Positions 8,557 through 16,063 of a stretch of 36,235 bases of DNA are shown here, piece after piece; the first letter of the stretch is position 1, and each line of letters begins with the position of its first letter. Under the pieces are notes generated by a model. The model was given only the letters and a program-made list of their open reading frames with translations, had not been told where the DNA came from and did not search any database. A program made the translations under genes and the position numbers. The stretch comes from Lentisphaeria bacterium (GTDB taxonomy: Bacteria > Verrucomicrobiota > Lentisphaeria > Victivallales > Victivallaceae): the NCBI GenBank assembly GCA_017466125.1, contig JAFTUS010000057.1, positions 1 to 36,235 of the forward strand, in the 5' to 3' direction.

Positions 8557-9602
8557 TTTAATGTCCCTTTTTTGAAGAGAGTTCTGAATTCAATCTTGCG
8601 TCCTTGCTTTCCGGTCTTCGGATCTTTCGCCCACCAATCTTTGACCAAGCAATATGTGCCGTTGTGTTTATCTTTATCTCCGGTTACACATCCCGGACAA
8701 GGCAACATATTTACGGATGCTGCATCCTCAAATGCCAATCTTGGCTGCGTATCTTCGGTGTCGTGGCAACTGTCAGGAATAACAAGTTTTAATCCGTCCA
8801 TTTGCCAAATATTCCAAGAGACAATATAGGCGATGTACCTGATAGACTTCTTTTGAGGAGATCTGCCGAATTTCAAGTTGTAATTCTCAATGAAAGTATA
8901 AAGCATCGCTTCTCTTGCCAGCAGCAAACTGTCGCCCTGCCATTCAAAGGCATAAATATTGCGGTATGCTTCTTGGGCAGCTTCAAGCCATTCTCCTGAA
9001 ACGTGAACATTTTCATTGATGACCCGAAGTTTACGATCAAGCATTCCGATACGCTGTTCAACAGGGATAAACTCACCGGTGGTCGTATCGTAGCGACTGG
9101 TGATATACGGAGCTTCACCGCAGGTTATTTCCAGCCGGGGGGCTTTTACATAATCCCACCATGTCTTACCTTCTGGGAATTTGACAGGATTGGAATTAAC
9201 CTCCCAAGTATGACGACCATCCGGGGTATTGATCTCTTCGTTGAAAGCCCAGTCGTAGCCGAACCATGCATTGTCAACCAAATTGATTTGGGCATTGCAA
9301 ATCCACGAGGGAGTGAATACTTCAGCCATATCCCGGACACGGGCAGTTTGCAACTCTTTGTCTTTCTGGACTCGTGGACGAATTACTTTGCCATATTGAC
9401 CAGTGATACAGGCTGGTTTAATTTCATCATGGTAATTGAAACCCTTATCCATTTCTGCGTAATTGTCAGTCGCCCAGAAGATGTTTTTACCGGTGGTATG
9501 ATCGCGCAACAGAACTTCCAATACTTCAGGGTATCTCTCGCGGAGATCATTCTCTGAAACATCGGCTGCATTAGTATTTAATTGAAGTTTTGGTTCTGTC
9601 AC
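8553..9602 (-). CDS. Methyltransferase-like restriction-modification subunit lacking motif IV
   Basis: This 349-aa protein is the first gene of the minus-strand operon and starts at GTG 9602, with AGGTGAGG just upstream and no ATG that fits better. It shows EVFTPSWIC (motif X-like, around 94-102), LEITCGEAPYI (157-167, motif I-like) and IYAFEWQGD (216-224, motif II-like) of N6-adenine methyltransferases. No NPPY, DPPY or similar catalytic motif follows. Near the C-terminus a CPGC...C cluster may bind metal. Similar proteins are called 'restriction endonuclease subunit M' and sit directly before large Eco57I-type genes. Inference: an inactive methyltransferase-fold partner that binds SAM or DNA and pairs with the large enzyme, to which it is translationally coupled (ATGA overlap). 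Confidence 0.72.
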   Translation of the reverse strand: MTEPKLQLNTNAADVSENDLRERYPEVLEVLLRDHTTGKNIFWATDNYAEMDKGFNYHDEIKPACITGQYGKVIRPRVQKDKELQTARVRDMAEVFTPSWICNAQINLVDNAWFGYDWAFNEEINTPDGRHTWEVNSNPVKFPEGKTWWDYVKAPRLEITCGEAPYITSRYDTTTGEFIPVEQRIGMLDRKLRVINENVHVSGEWLEAAQEAYRNIYAFEWQGDSLLLAREAMLYTFIENYNLKFGRSPQKKSIRYIAYIVSWNIWQMDGLKLVIPDSCHDTEDTQPRLAFEDAASVNMLPCPGCVTGDKDKHNGTYCLVKDWWAKDPKTGKQGRKIEFRTLFKKGTLK

Positions 9603-9641
9603 GTCCTCACCTGAATTTTACTGGATGTACCTTATTTGGAT

Positions 9642-9669
9642 AATATAGCACACCTATCGTAATTTTCAA
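9642..9669 (-). promoter_or_regulatory. Predicted promoter of the restriction-modification/TcmP operon
   Basis: Read on the minus strand: TTGAAA (9669-9664), 16-nt spacer, TATATT (9647-9642). The expected start near 9635 leaves a ~33-nt leader with AGGTGAGG before GTG 9602. No other promoter is evident inside the four-gene operon, whose gene junctions are 4-nt overlap, 7 nt and 4 nt. Confidence 0.65.
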
Positions 9670-9687
9670 TCTGAAATTCAAATATTT

Positions 9688-9704
9688 ATCAACCAAAGGT
9701 TGAT
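9688..9704. promoter_or_regulatory. Inverted repeat upstream of the operon promoter (possible operator)
   Basis: ATCAACC-AAA-GGTTGAT is a perfect 7-bp inverted repeat (8 bp counting the flanking T/A), centred 27 bp upstream of the -35 box. A regulator binding here could control the operon, but no regulator gene is encoded nearby, so this is only a candidate. Confidence 0.3.
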
Positions 9705-9759
9705 ATTGAATGTGCCTTGTCTCTCTTATTGTCCCAAGGAGGAAAAATAGTTGTCTTCG

Positions 9760-9790
9760 CCAGAGCTCGCAAGAAATTAGCGAGTTCTGG
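9760..9790. repeat. Stable hairpin behind an orphan Shine-Dalgarno sequence
   Basis: CCAGAGCTCGC (9760-9770), loop AAGAAATTA, GCGAGTTCTGG (9780-9790): 11 pairs with one G-T. Just before it stands a full AAGGAGG (9736-9742), then 8 nt, then TTG (9751) opening a 9-codon frame to TAG (9778-9780) that runs through the left arm and loop. The gap 9603-9934 (332 bp) otherwise holds the operon promoter on the minus strand and the GH31 upstream region, with only a weak -10-like TATACA (9883-9888) for GH31. Confidence 0.5.
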
Positions 9791-9934
9791 GCCTATTTGT
9801 TTACGCAAATGATTTCACAATGTTGATTTTTTACTGTAATTTGGTGATTTTATCAAGGAAAATTTGAAAAAATGCAGTATCTTATACAGAAAGTTACTGT
9901 TTTGAAATTTTACAACCAATAAGGAATTTCTGAT

Positions 9935-12193
9935 ATGTTCCGTCCCGATTTGATCACTGAACCGGAAAAAATCATCCGCAGTTCTGTTGTTGAACTCCGG
10001 CTCCGCCGCAGTTGCTCCGCATTTCTGGAATTCGATCTCTTCTCCACAGAAGAAAAATTCGGGTTTGCAAGCAGTGCCGATCCCGCTATGAATGAACGCG
10101 GAAACAAGAAAAAATATTCCAAACAAAGCACTCTGCGGATCGACGTTTTTGAAAATTCTCTGCGGGTCCGTTTCTGCGATGCCACGCAGGTCCCGGAAAA
10201 TGAACTGCCGATCGTTATCGCTCTGCCGCCAACAGCAACGGCTCCGGCGGAAATCTCCGAAACAGATACCGGATATATCTGGAATAATGGCTCTTTTGAA
10301 CTCTCTTTCCGCAAAAATGACGGCAGAATGGAATGTCGGCACAACGGCCGCAAAATCGTTACCGTCGGCGGCAGCGAAAAAAACTACTTCTACCATTGGG
10401 ACGCATACAGTACCGGCATTTGCCGGATCATCGACAGCGGAGAACCTCTCGCCGTTGAGAAGTTCTCGTTCAGCGCAAATGAGGCAATATACGGGTTCGG
10501 AGAAACGTTCGGCAAACTCAACAAAAACGGCGAAACTATCCATCTGGATATTTCTGACGCTCTGGGCGTAACCACTCCGCGCTGTTACAAAAATGTTCCC
10601 TTCTTTATGAGCAGTTGCGGATATGGCGCATTCTTCAACGACTCCTGCCGGATGCGGTTTGATGTGGGCTCCCGCAGCCGCTGTGACATTCAGGCAGTAC
10701 TGGATTGCGGCAAATTGGACTATTTCCTCTTCTTCGGCACATTCAAAGAGATCCTCGGCAGTTATACCGCCATGACCGGACGCGCCCCCATGCTCCCGGA
10801 GTGGAGTTTCGGCTTCTGGCAAAGCAAACTGACCTACAAATCTGCGGATGAAATTCTTGAAGTTTCACGCCAACTCCATGATAACGGCATCCCCTGCGAT
10901 GTACTGCACCTCGATACCGGTTGGTTTGAAAAAGAGTGGCTCTGCGATCTGGAATTCGACCGCAAACGCTTTCCCCATTCCGGAGAATGGCTCCGCGAAT
11001 TGAAAAAACGCGGCATCCGCCTCTCTGTGTGGCAGATCCCCTACCTCCCGGAAGGAACTCGCCTCTTTGAACGCCTGAAAGCCGCCGGAGGTTTTGCCCG
11101 CACCGCCGATGGAGAAATTTATAATATCCGTTTCTGTCTCGCAGAGGATTTCAAGGGCGAAGTCGTCGGGATCGTGGACTATACCAACCCCGAAACAGTG
11201 CGGATCATGGATGAAGAATTCGGCCGGCTGATGACAGTTCACGGCGTCGATGTGATAAAAACCGACTTCGGCGAAAGCATCCCCGATGATGCCGTTTTCT
11301 GCAACGGAATGACCGGAAAAGAGATGCACAATCTCTATCCGCTCTACTATAATGATGCTGTTTTCAAAATCACGCAGAAATATACCGCTTCCGGTCTGGT
11401 CTGGGGGCGAAGTGCCTGGGCTGGCGGTCAGCGTTATCCGCTGCAGTGGGGCGGGGATAATTCCAGCAATTTCGACAATATGCTGCCCCAGTTGGGCGGC
11501 GGTCTGTCGCTGGGAATGAGCGGGTTTACTTTTTGGAGTCAGGATATCGGCGGATTTCTCGGTGAAATGGGCGGCAAACTGCTGATCCGCTGGATGCAGT
11601 TGGGGGCTTTCCTTTCCCATTGCCGGGTGCATGGTTACGGTGATCGTGAAATCTTCAAACGTCCGGAACAGGAGAAACTTCTCTGCCGCGAAGCCATCCG
11701 TCTGCGTTACCGCCTGATGCCTTATCTTATCGAACAATCCAAACAGGCGGCAGCCGACGGTCTGCCGGTGTTGCGCAGTCTGGTGCTGGAGTTTGAAAAC
11801 GATTTCAACACACGCAATATTACCGATCAGTTCCTGTGGGGAGACAGCATAATGGTCGCTCCGGTCATGACTGAAGAGGATGAACGCGATGTTTATTTCC
11901 CGGCGGGACGCTGGGTCGATTTCTTCACGGGCGAAGAGATTTACGGACCGGTTTGGAAACATATTTCCTGCCCGCTGGAATATGCTCCCGTCTATTTGCG
12001 CGAAGGGGCGATCGTTCCGGTTGCCGAGGTAAAAATGACCGTCCCGGAAACCCTTTCCGGAGACATCACCCACATCGTTTGCAGAAGTTCCCGCCCCGGG
12101 AAGTTCCAGTTGGGGAACATGGTCTATCTCTTTGACGGCAGAGAGCATACTCTTACCGTAGAAGGCAAAAAAACGGCTGCCGAACTGCGCTGA
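9935..12193 (+). CDS. GH31 family alpha-xylosidase / alpha-glucosidase (YicI-like)
   Basis: This 752-aa protein is a retaining GH31 glycosidase. An N-terminal beta domain (about 1-270) is followed by the catalytic barrel. The nucleophile is Asp444 in IKTDFGE and the acid/base is Asp508 in QWGGDNS. The KTDFGE form is that of YicI-type alpha-xylosidases rather than the WxDMNE of classic alpha-glucosidases, and the 64-residue spacing fits. No signal peptide is seen, so it acts in the cytosol, probably removing alpha-xylose from imported xyloglucan-type oligosaccharides (substrate inferred). TAAGG stands 11 nt before ATG 9935. It is a lone gene between the defence operon and a repeat-rich gap, with G+C typical of the rest of the window. 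Confidence 0.93.
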   Translation: MFRPDLITEPEKIIRSSVVELRLRRSCSAFLEFDLFSTEEKFGFASSADPAMNERGNKKKYSKQSTLRIDVFENSLRVRFCDATQVPENELPIVIALPPTATAPAEISETDTGYIWNNGSFELSFRKNDGRMECRHNGRKIVTVGGSEKNYFYHWDAYSTGICRIIDSGEPLAVEKFSFSANEAIYGFGETFGKLNKNGETIHLDISDALGVTTPRCYKNVPFFMSSCGYGAFFNDSCRMRFDVGSRSRCDIQAVLDCGKLDYFLFFGTFKEILGSYTAMTGRAPMLPEWSFGFWQSKLTYKSADEILEVSRQLHDNGIPCDVLHLDTGWFEKEWLCDLEFDRKRFPHSGEWLRELKKRGIRLSVWQIPYLPEGTRLFERLKAAGGFARTADGEIYNIRFCLAEDFKGEVVGIVDYTNPETVRIMDEEFGRLMTVHGVDVIKTDFGESIPDDAVFCNGMTGKEMHNLYPLYYNDAVFKITQKYTASGLVWGRSAWAGGQRYPLQWGGDNSSNFDNMLPQLGGGLSLGMSGFTFWSQDIGGFLGEMGGKLLIRWMQLGAFLSHCRVHGYGDREIFKRPEQEKLLCREAIRLRYRLMPYLIEQSKQAAADGLPVLRSLVLEFENDFNTRNITDQFLWGDSIMVAPVMTEEDERDVYFPAGRWVDFFTGEEIYGPVWKHISCPLEYAPVYLREGAIVPVAEVKMTVPETLSGDITHIVCRSSRPGKFQLGNMVYLFDGREHTLTVEGKKTAAELR

Positions 12194-12267
12194 GAGATGT
12201 CCCGTCGGGCGGCGTGGTATCGCTCCTGTCGGTAGTGCGGTTGCCCTTAGCTGCGACTGACGGAGAG

Positions 12268-12303
12268 GTCGGACATGTCAGACAAGTCGGACTTGTCGGA
12301 CAA
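12268..12303. repeat. Tandem 9-bp array, unit GTCGGACNN
   Basis: There are four head-to-tail units, GTCGGACAT, GTCAGACAA, GTCGGACTT and GTCGGACAA. The constant GTCGGAC is followed by two variable A/T bases. It sits in the 563-bp gap between the GH31 gene and yajC, in which I find no credible gene. Confidence 0.85.
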
Positions 12304-12311
12304 AATGGCCT

Positions 12312-12506
12312 TGGTGCGGCAAGCAGAGGCTCTTGGTGTCGGCTCTCGGCGCAGATTGCGGCGTGGGCACCTGCCGGTAGTACGGGGGACTTTGGCTGCG
12401 ACTGGCGAATAAGCCCTATAAGCCCTATAAGCCCTATAAGCCAAGAGCCTCTTGGTGCGGCGAGAGACGCTGACCGGCAGTACAAGAGCCTCTGCTTGCC
12501 GCACCA
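12312..12506. repeat. 24-bp perfect inverted repeat enclosing other repeats
   Basis: The left arm 12312-12335 (contains GTGCGGCAAGCAGAGGC) and the right arm 12483-12506 (contains GCCTCTGCTTGCCGCAC) are exact reverse complements over 24 bp, 147 bp apart. Between them lie CTGCCGGT/ACCGGCAG as a further inverted pair and a third partial copy (TTGGTGCGGCGAGAG, 12453-12467). TTTGGCTGCGACTG (12391-12404) recurs inverted at about 12554-12567, and a related AGCTGCGACTG lies near 12249. Confidence 0.85.
12409..12442. repeat. Tandem 9-bp array, unit ATAAGCCCT
   Basis: Three exact copies and a partial fourth (ATAAGCC), in the loop of the 24-bp inverted repeat. The identity of the units suggests recent slippage expansion. 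Confidence 0.9.
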
Positions 12507-12514
12507 GTAACCCC

Positions 12515-12549
12515 GTCCATAAAGTCCATCATTGTCCATTTCGTCCATC
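12515..12549. repeat. Tandem array, unit GTCCATNNN
   Basis: GTCCAT occurs at 12515, 12524, 12534 and 12543, so the spacing is 9, 10 and 9 bp. The hexamer is constant and the three to four following bases vary. This is the third array of 9-bp period within 300 bp. Confidence 0.85.
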
Positions 12550-12665
12550 CTCCCGCAGTCGCAGCCAAAGCAGTTCAAACAGTACCGGTCTCCTGACAGG
12601 CGGCATTATTTTATAATTTTCGGTGAAAAAACTGCAAAAATATTTCATTTTATCTGCTTTTCGCC

Positions 12666-12694
12666 TTGAAAAATTTGTATTTTGGCTGCATATT
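12666..12694 (+). promoter_or_regulatory. Predicted promoter of yajC-secDF
   Basis: TTGAAA (12666-12671), 17 nt, CATATT (12689-12694). Transcription would start near 12701, about 56 nt before the yajC ATG, with AAAGGAG in front of it. Confidence 0.4.
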
Positions 12695-12756
12695 AGTTAA
12701 TTGATGGTTTTTAAAGTCAAAAGTCAATGGATACTTAAATATATAAAGGAGAAAAA

Positions 12757-13086
12757 ATGAATCTGTTGAATATCACTGCGGCAGCAGCCGCCCCCGCCGG
12801 ACAGGGCAATCAGCTTATGTCTTTCATCCCGTTGATCCTGATTTTTATCGTCATGATGTTTTTCATGAGCCGCTCCCAGAAAAAACAGCAGCAGAAACGT
12901 CAGGAGATGCTCGACCGCATCGTAAAAGGTTCCCGTGTTCTGCTTCAGAGCGGCATGATGGGAACCGTCACTGAAGTCAAAGAAAAAAGTTTCCTCGTCG
13001 AAATCGCCGACAAAGTCGTGGTCGAAGTCGTGACCAACGGCGTTGCCGATCTGGTGGAAACAACTGAAGAAAACAAGCAGGCGTAA
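12757..13086 (+). CDS. yajC: Preprotein translocase subunit YajC
   Basis: This 109-aa protein has one N-terminal membrane helix (about residues 21-38, SFIPLILIFIVMMFFM). A basic, Gln-rich stretch with RSQKKQQQKR follows, then the small cytosolic domain with the typical V-x-x-GS/SGMMGTV-x-E pattern. YajC associates with SecDF and the SecYEG translocon in the inner membrane and supports proton-driven protein export. The start is fixed by AAAGGAG 6 nt before ATG. The next gene starts 13 nt downstream and encodes the SecDF fusion, the usual arrangement. Confidence 0.95.
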   Translation: MNLLNITAAAAAPAGQGNQLMSFIPLILIFIVMMFFMSRSQKKQQQKRQEMLDRIVKGSRVLLQSGMMGTVTEVKEKSFLVEIADKVVVEVVTNGVADLVETTEENKQA

Positions 13087-13099
13087 GGGAGGATTTCTG

Positions 13100-15670
13100 A
13101 TGAACAAACGTCCCCTGATGCTGCGTACAGCGATCGTTCTGGTGGTCATTGCAGTCTTTGCTTCTGCCATGTACCCCCTCTTTCCCCGCAACTACTACGA
13201 TGCCTTCCAAAGCCTGCTGAAAGACAAAAACGATAAAGCGGCTCTGGAACTGGTGGAATATGCCAAAGGACTTCAGGCAAAAGATGCCGAACTCTATCCC
13301 TCTCAAGCTCTGCTTCAGGCCGCCAGCGATAAAAATATGACCCTGACCGACCGGGTCAAAGGAGAAGGTTTGCAGGATAACCGTGATGTCATGAGTCTGA
13401 TCCGCAAACATGCATCCAGTTCCATCCGTCTCGGCCTTGACCTCAACGGCGGTGTGGAATTCATGCTCCAACTGGTTCCCGATCAGGAGTTTCTCGCCAA
13501 AGTCAAAAATCAGAAAGGCGACGGAGAAACCGCCGCTGAAATCGAAAGCCGTATGCAGTCCGAATTCGACCGCTACCGCGACGTGGCGATCGAGATCCTC
13601 CGCAAACGTCTGGAAGGTCAGAAGATCTACGAGGCGGAAATCGCCCCCTCCGGCAGCGATTACGTCGCTCTGCGCGCCCCCATCGTCACCAAAGACGAAA
13701 AACTCAAACTCATGAACCTGATCCAGATGAGTGCAAAACTCAACTTCCGTCTGGTTCACCCCGATAATATGCGGGAGATCCAGGCCTATCTCGCCGACCC
13801 CAAAGCCTATCGTGTCCCCGTCGGCTATGAGTTGATGAAAACGACCGAATTTGACAAAAACAACAAGATCCACGAGAACTATACGCTCGTGAGCAAACGC
13901 TCCGAAATGACCGGCAAAGGCGTTTCCAGTGCCTACGCTTACAAGGATGAATTCGGTCAGCGCAAGATCACGCTCCGCTTCAATCCCGACGGAGCCCGCG
14001 ACTTTGCCCGTGTGACCGGAGCCAATGTCGGCCGCCAGCTCGCCATCGTGCTGGACGGTCAACTCTACTCCGCCCCCACCATCAATGGCCCCATCCCCTC
14101 CGGCAGTGCCGAAATCACCGGTCAGTTCACGGAAGAAGAGGCGAAGAGCATCGCCGATGCCCTCGTTTCCGGCAGTTTCCCCTTCCAAATCAAAGTCAAT
14201 GCCGTTTTCGATACCGACCCGACACTGGGTGCATCCAACGTCAAAAACGGTATCTGGGTGGGATTTCTCTCTCTGGTCTGCGTGGCGATCTTCATGATCA
14301 TCTACTACCGCACCGCCGGTATCTTCACCATCGTGGCTCTGGTGCTGAACATTCTGCTCATCCTCGGCGCACTGGCGGCATTTGACTGCACGCTGACGCT
14401 GCCCGGTATCGCCGGTATCGTTCTGACCATCGGTATGGCTGTGGATGCCAACGTGCTGGTCTTTGAACGTATCCGTGAAGAACTGCAATCGGGCAAAAGT
14501 CTGCGCACAAGTGTCGATCAGGGGTATTCCCGCGCCCTCTCCTCGGTGTTGGACGCCAACATCACCACCCTCATCACTGCCTTTATTCTGATGTACGTCG
14601 GTACGGGTGCGATCAAGGGGTTTGCCATTACGTTGAGCATCGGTATTCTGACAAGTCTTTTCACGGCACTTTTCGTCTCCCGGCTGCTTTTCGACTATCT
14701 CTTCCGTTACGTTTCCGGTTTCGACAAACTGGATATGCTCTGCTTCTTCAAGCACCCCAACATCAACTTCAACCGTCTGTGGCCGATTTTGAGCAAATTC
14801 ACACTGCTGATGCTCATTGCCTCTTTTGCCCTCTTCTTCGTGAAAGGCAAGAATATGCTGGGCGTGGACTTCACCGGCGGAACACAGGTGACCTTCAACT
14901 ACTCCGAACAGATCCCCAAGGAGAAACTTGAAGCCGTCCTCCGCAAAGCGGGATATGATGCCACGGTCAACTACAAATACAATGCCGCCGCCGCTTCTGA
15001 AAAAGCCAAGGTGCAGATCCTCGTCCGCGGCGACCTGACCAAAGCCTCTGTGGACTCCAGCCCCAAAGATGCTCTGGCAAAACTGCTGAACAATGCGTTC
15101 CCCGCCGCCAAACTTTCCGGTGGCGAAGAGACCAGCGTCGGCGGTTTGATCGGAAGAGAATTTACCAAATACGCCTTGATCGCCATTGCACTTTCGATCG
15201 TGGGTATTCTGGTTTACGTCTCCATCCGTTATGAATTCTTCTACGCTCTCTCCTCTGTGCTGGCTCTGGCGCATGACGTGATCATCGTACTGGGGATTTA
15301 TCTGGCTCTCGGCAGAACGATCTCCCTCTCCACGGTGGCGGCAATTCTGACGGTGATCGGTTACTCCATCAACGACTCGGTGGTTATCTTCGACCGTATC
15401 CGCGAAAACCTGCGCAACGATGTCTGCAAGACTTTCGCAGAAACGGTCAACCTCTCGATCAATCAGACGCTGAACCGTACAATGCTGACGACATTGACCA
15501 CCTTTATTTCGGTCTTTATTCTCTTCATCGCCGGCGGCGTTGCCATCAATGACTTCGTGCTGATCATGATGCTGGGTGTGATCGTAGGTACTTACTCCTC
15601 CGTATTCATCGCCGCACCGCTGGTCAACTGTTGGTACACGCGTCAGGAAAAACGCCGCAAACACAACTAA
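13100..15670 (+). CDS. secDF: Fused protein translocase subunit SecD-SecF
   Basis: This 856-aa membrane protein joins SecD and SecF in one chain, as in many PVC and Bacteroidetes members. The SecD half has an N-terminal helix, the periplasmic P1 region opening with LGLDLNGGVEF (about residue 110), and a five-helix membrane block after about 375 (PGIAGIVLTIGMAVDANVLV). The SecF half begins near 550 with its own first helix and GVDFTGG (about 589). It ends in the second membrane block with GYSINDSVVIFDRIREN, the conserved D4-type motif used in proton flow. It pulls exported proteins from the translocon using the proton gradient. Start ATG 13100 has AAGGGAGG 7 nt upstream. An in-frame ATG at 13043 lies inside yajC and has no ribosome site. 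Confidence 0.96.
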   Translation: MNKRPLMLRTAIVLVVIAVFASAMYPLFPRNYYDAFQSLLKDKNDKAALELVEYAKGLQAKDAELYPSQALLQAASDKNMTLTDRVKGEGLQDNRDVMSLIRKHASSSIRLGLDLNGGVEFMLQLVPDQEFLAKVKNQKGDGETAAEIESRMQSEFDRYRDVAIEILRKRLEGQKIYEAEIAPSGSDYVALRAPIVTKDEKLKLMNLIQMSAKLNFRLVHPDNMREIQAYLADPKAYRVPVGYELMKTTEFDKNNKIHENYTLVSKRSEMTGKGVSSAYAYKDEFGQRKITLRFNPDGARDFARVTGANVGRQLAIVLDGQLYSAPTINGPIPSGSAEITGQFTEEEAKSIADALVSGSFPFQIKVNAVFDTDPTLGASNVKNGIWVGFLSLVCVAIFMIIYYRTAGIFTIVALVLNILLILGALAAFDCTLTLPGIAGIVLTIGMAVDANVLVFERIREELQSGKSLRTSVDQGYSRALSSVLDANITTLITAFILMYVGTGAIKGFAITLSIGILTSLFTALFVSRLLFDYLFRYVSGFDKLDMLCFFKHPNINFNRLWPILSKFTLLMLIASFALFFVKGKNMLGVDFTGGTQVTFNYSEQIPKEKLEAVLRKAGYDATVNYKYNAAAASEKAKVQILVRGDLTKASVDSSPKDALAKLLNNAFPAAKLSGGEETSVGGLIGREFTKYALIAIALSIVGILVYVSIRYEFFYALSSVLALAHDVIIVLGIYLALGRTISLSTVAAILTVIGYSINDSVVIFDRIRENLRNDVCKTFAETVNLSINQTLNRTMLTTLTTFISVFILFIAGGVAINDFVLIMMLGVIVGTYSSVFIAAPLVNCWYTRQEKRRKHN

Positions 15671-15680
15671 TTTCAACAAG

Positions 15681-15709
15681 CCGGCGGTTCTGACAACTGC
15701 CGGTTTTTT
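15681..15709 (+). terminator. Intrinsic terminator after secDF
   Basis: CCGGCGGTT, loop CTGAC, AACTGCCGG (one G-T pair), followed directly by TTTTTT. The next gene starts only 19 nt beyond the T-run, leaving no room for a normal promoter. Downstream genes probably depend on read-through or on a promoter inside secDF. Confidence 0.85.
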
Positions 15710-15727
15710 ATTCAGGAGAAAACAACT

Positions 15728-16048
15728 ATGTTCGGAAACCTTGCTGAAATGGCAAAACTCATGGGCAAAGCCAAAGAGATCCAGGCCGGAATGAAAAAGT
15801 TCAAGGAAGATATGCCCAATGCAGAATATTCCGCCACCAACTCCAACGGCAGCGTGAAAGTGACCGTCTCCGGCGACTTCCGCATCAAAAATGTGGAAAT
15901 CACTGAAAACGCCTCCGTCAATCCTGTTATTTTAAGTCAGGATTTCACCGAAGCTGCCAACACCGCTCTGAATATGGCAAAACTTGCCGCCCAGCAGAAA
16001 ATGGCTGAAATGACCGGCGGGCTCGGCATCGATTTGCCCATGTTTTAA
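15728..16048 (+). CDS. ybaB: YbaB/EbfC-family nucleoid-associated protein
   Basis: This small 106-aa DNA-binding protein has the YbaB pattern: a long N-terminal helix with LAEMAKLMGKAKEIQ, the beta region SNGSVKVTVSGDFRIKNVEI, then a C-terminal helix ending in KMAEMTGGLG. YbaB dimers form tweezer-like clamps on DNA and are typically encoded just before recR, as here (recR begins 15 nt after the stop). AGGAGA 8 nt before ATG supports the start. It opens the ybaB-recR-rnhC-galM operon. Confidence 0.95.
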   Translation: MFGNLAEMAKLMGKAKEIQAGMKKFKEDMPNAEYSATNSNGSVKVTVSGDFRIKNVEITENASVNPVILSQDFTEAANTALNMAKLAAQQKMAEMTGGLGIDLPMF

Positions 16049-16063
16049 GGAAGGTTCGTTTCT

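Noticed and set aside
10865..12148. A 427-codon open frame on the minus strand opposite the GH31 gene, and similar long ones opposite metG and rnhC
   Set aside because: Same cause: the antisense of well-supported genes. No ribosome sites or recognisable domains.
12268..12549. Possible CRISPR array formed by the repeated units
   Set aside because: The repeats are 9 bp, in direct contact or separated by 0-4 bases, without spacers, and there are no cas genes.
12153..12578. Open frames of 141 codons (minus) and 98 codons (plus) across the repeat region before yajC
   Set aside because: Their products are translations of the tandem repeats (YRAYRAYRAY and ISPISPISP types), with no ribosome site or homology.
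12977..15679. A 900-codon open frame on the minus strand opposite secDF
   Set aside because: It is the antisense shadow of secDF, caused by the codon bias of the region; its product is His/Asp/Gly-rich with no family pattern, while the plus strand encodes a clear SecDF.
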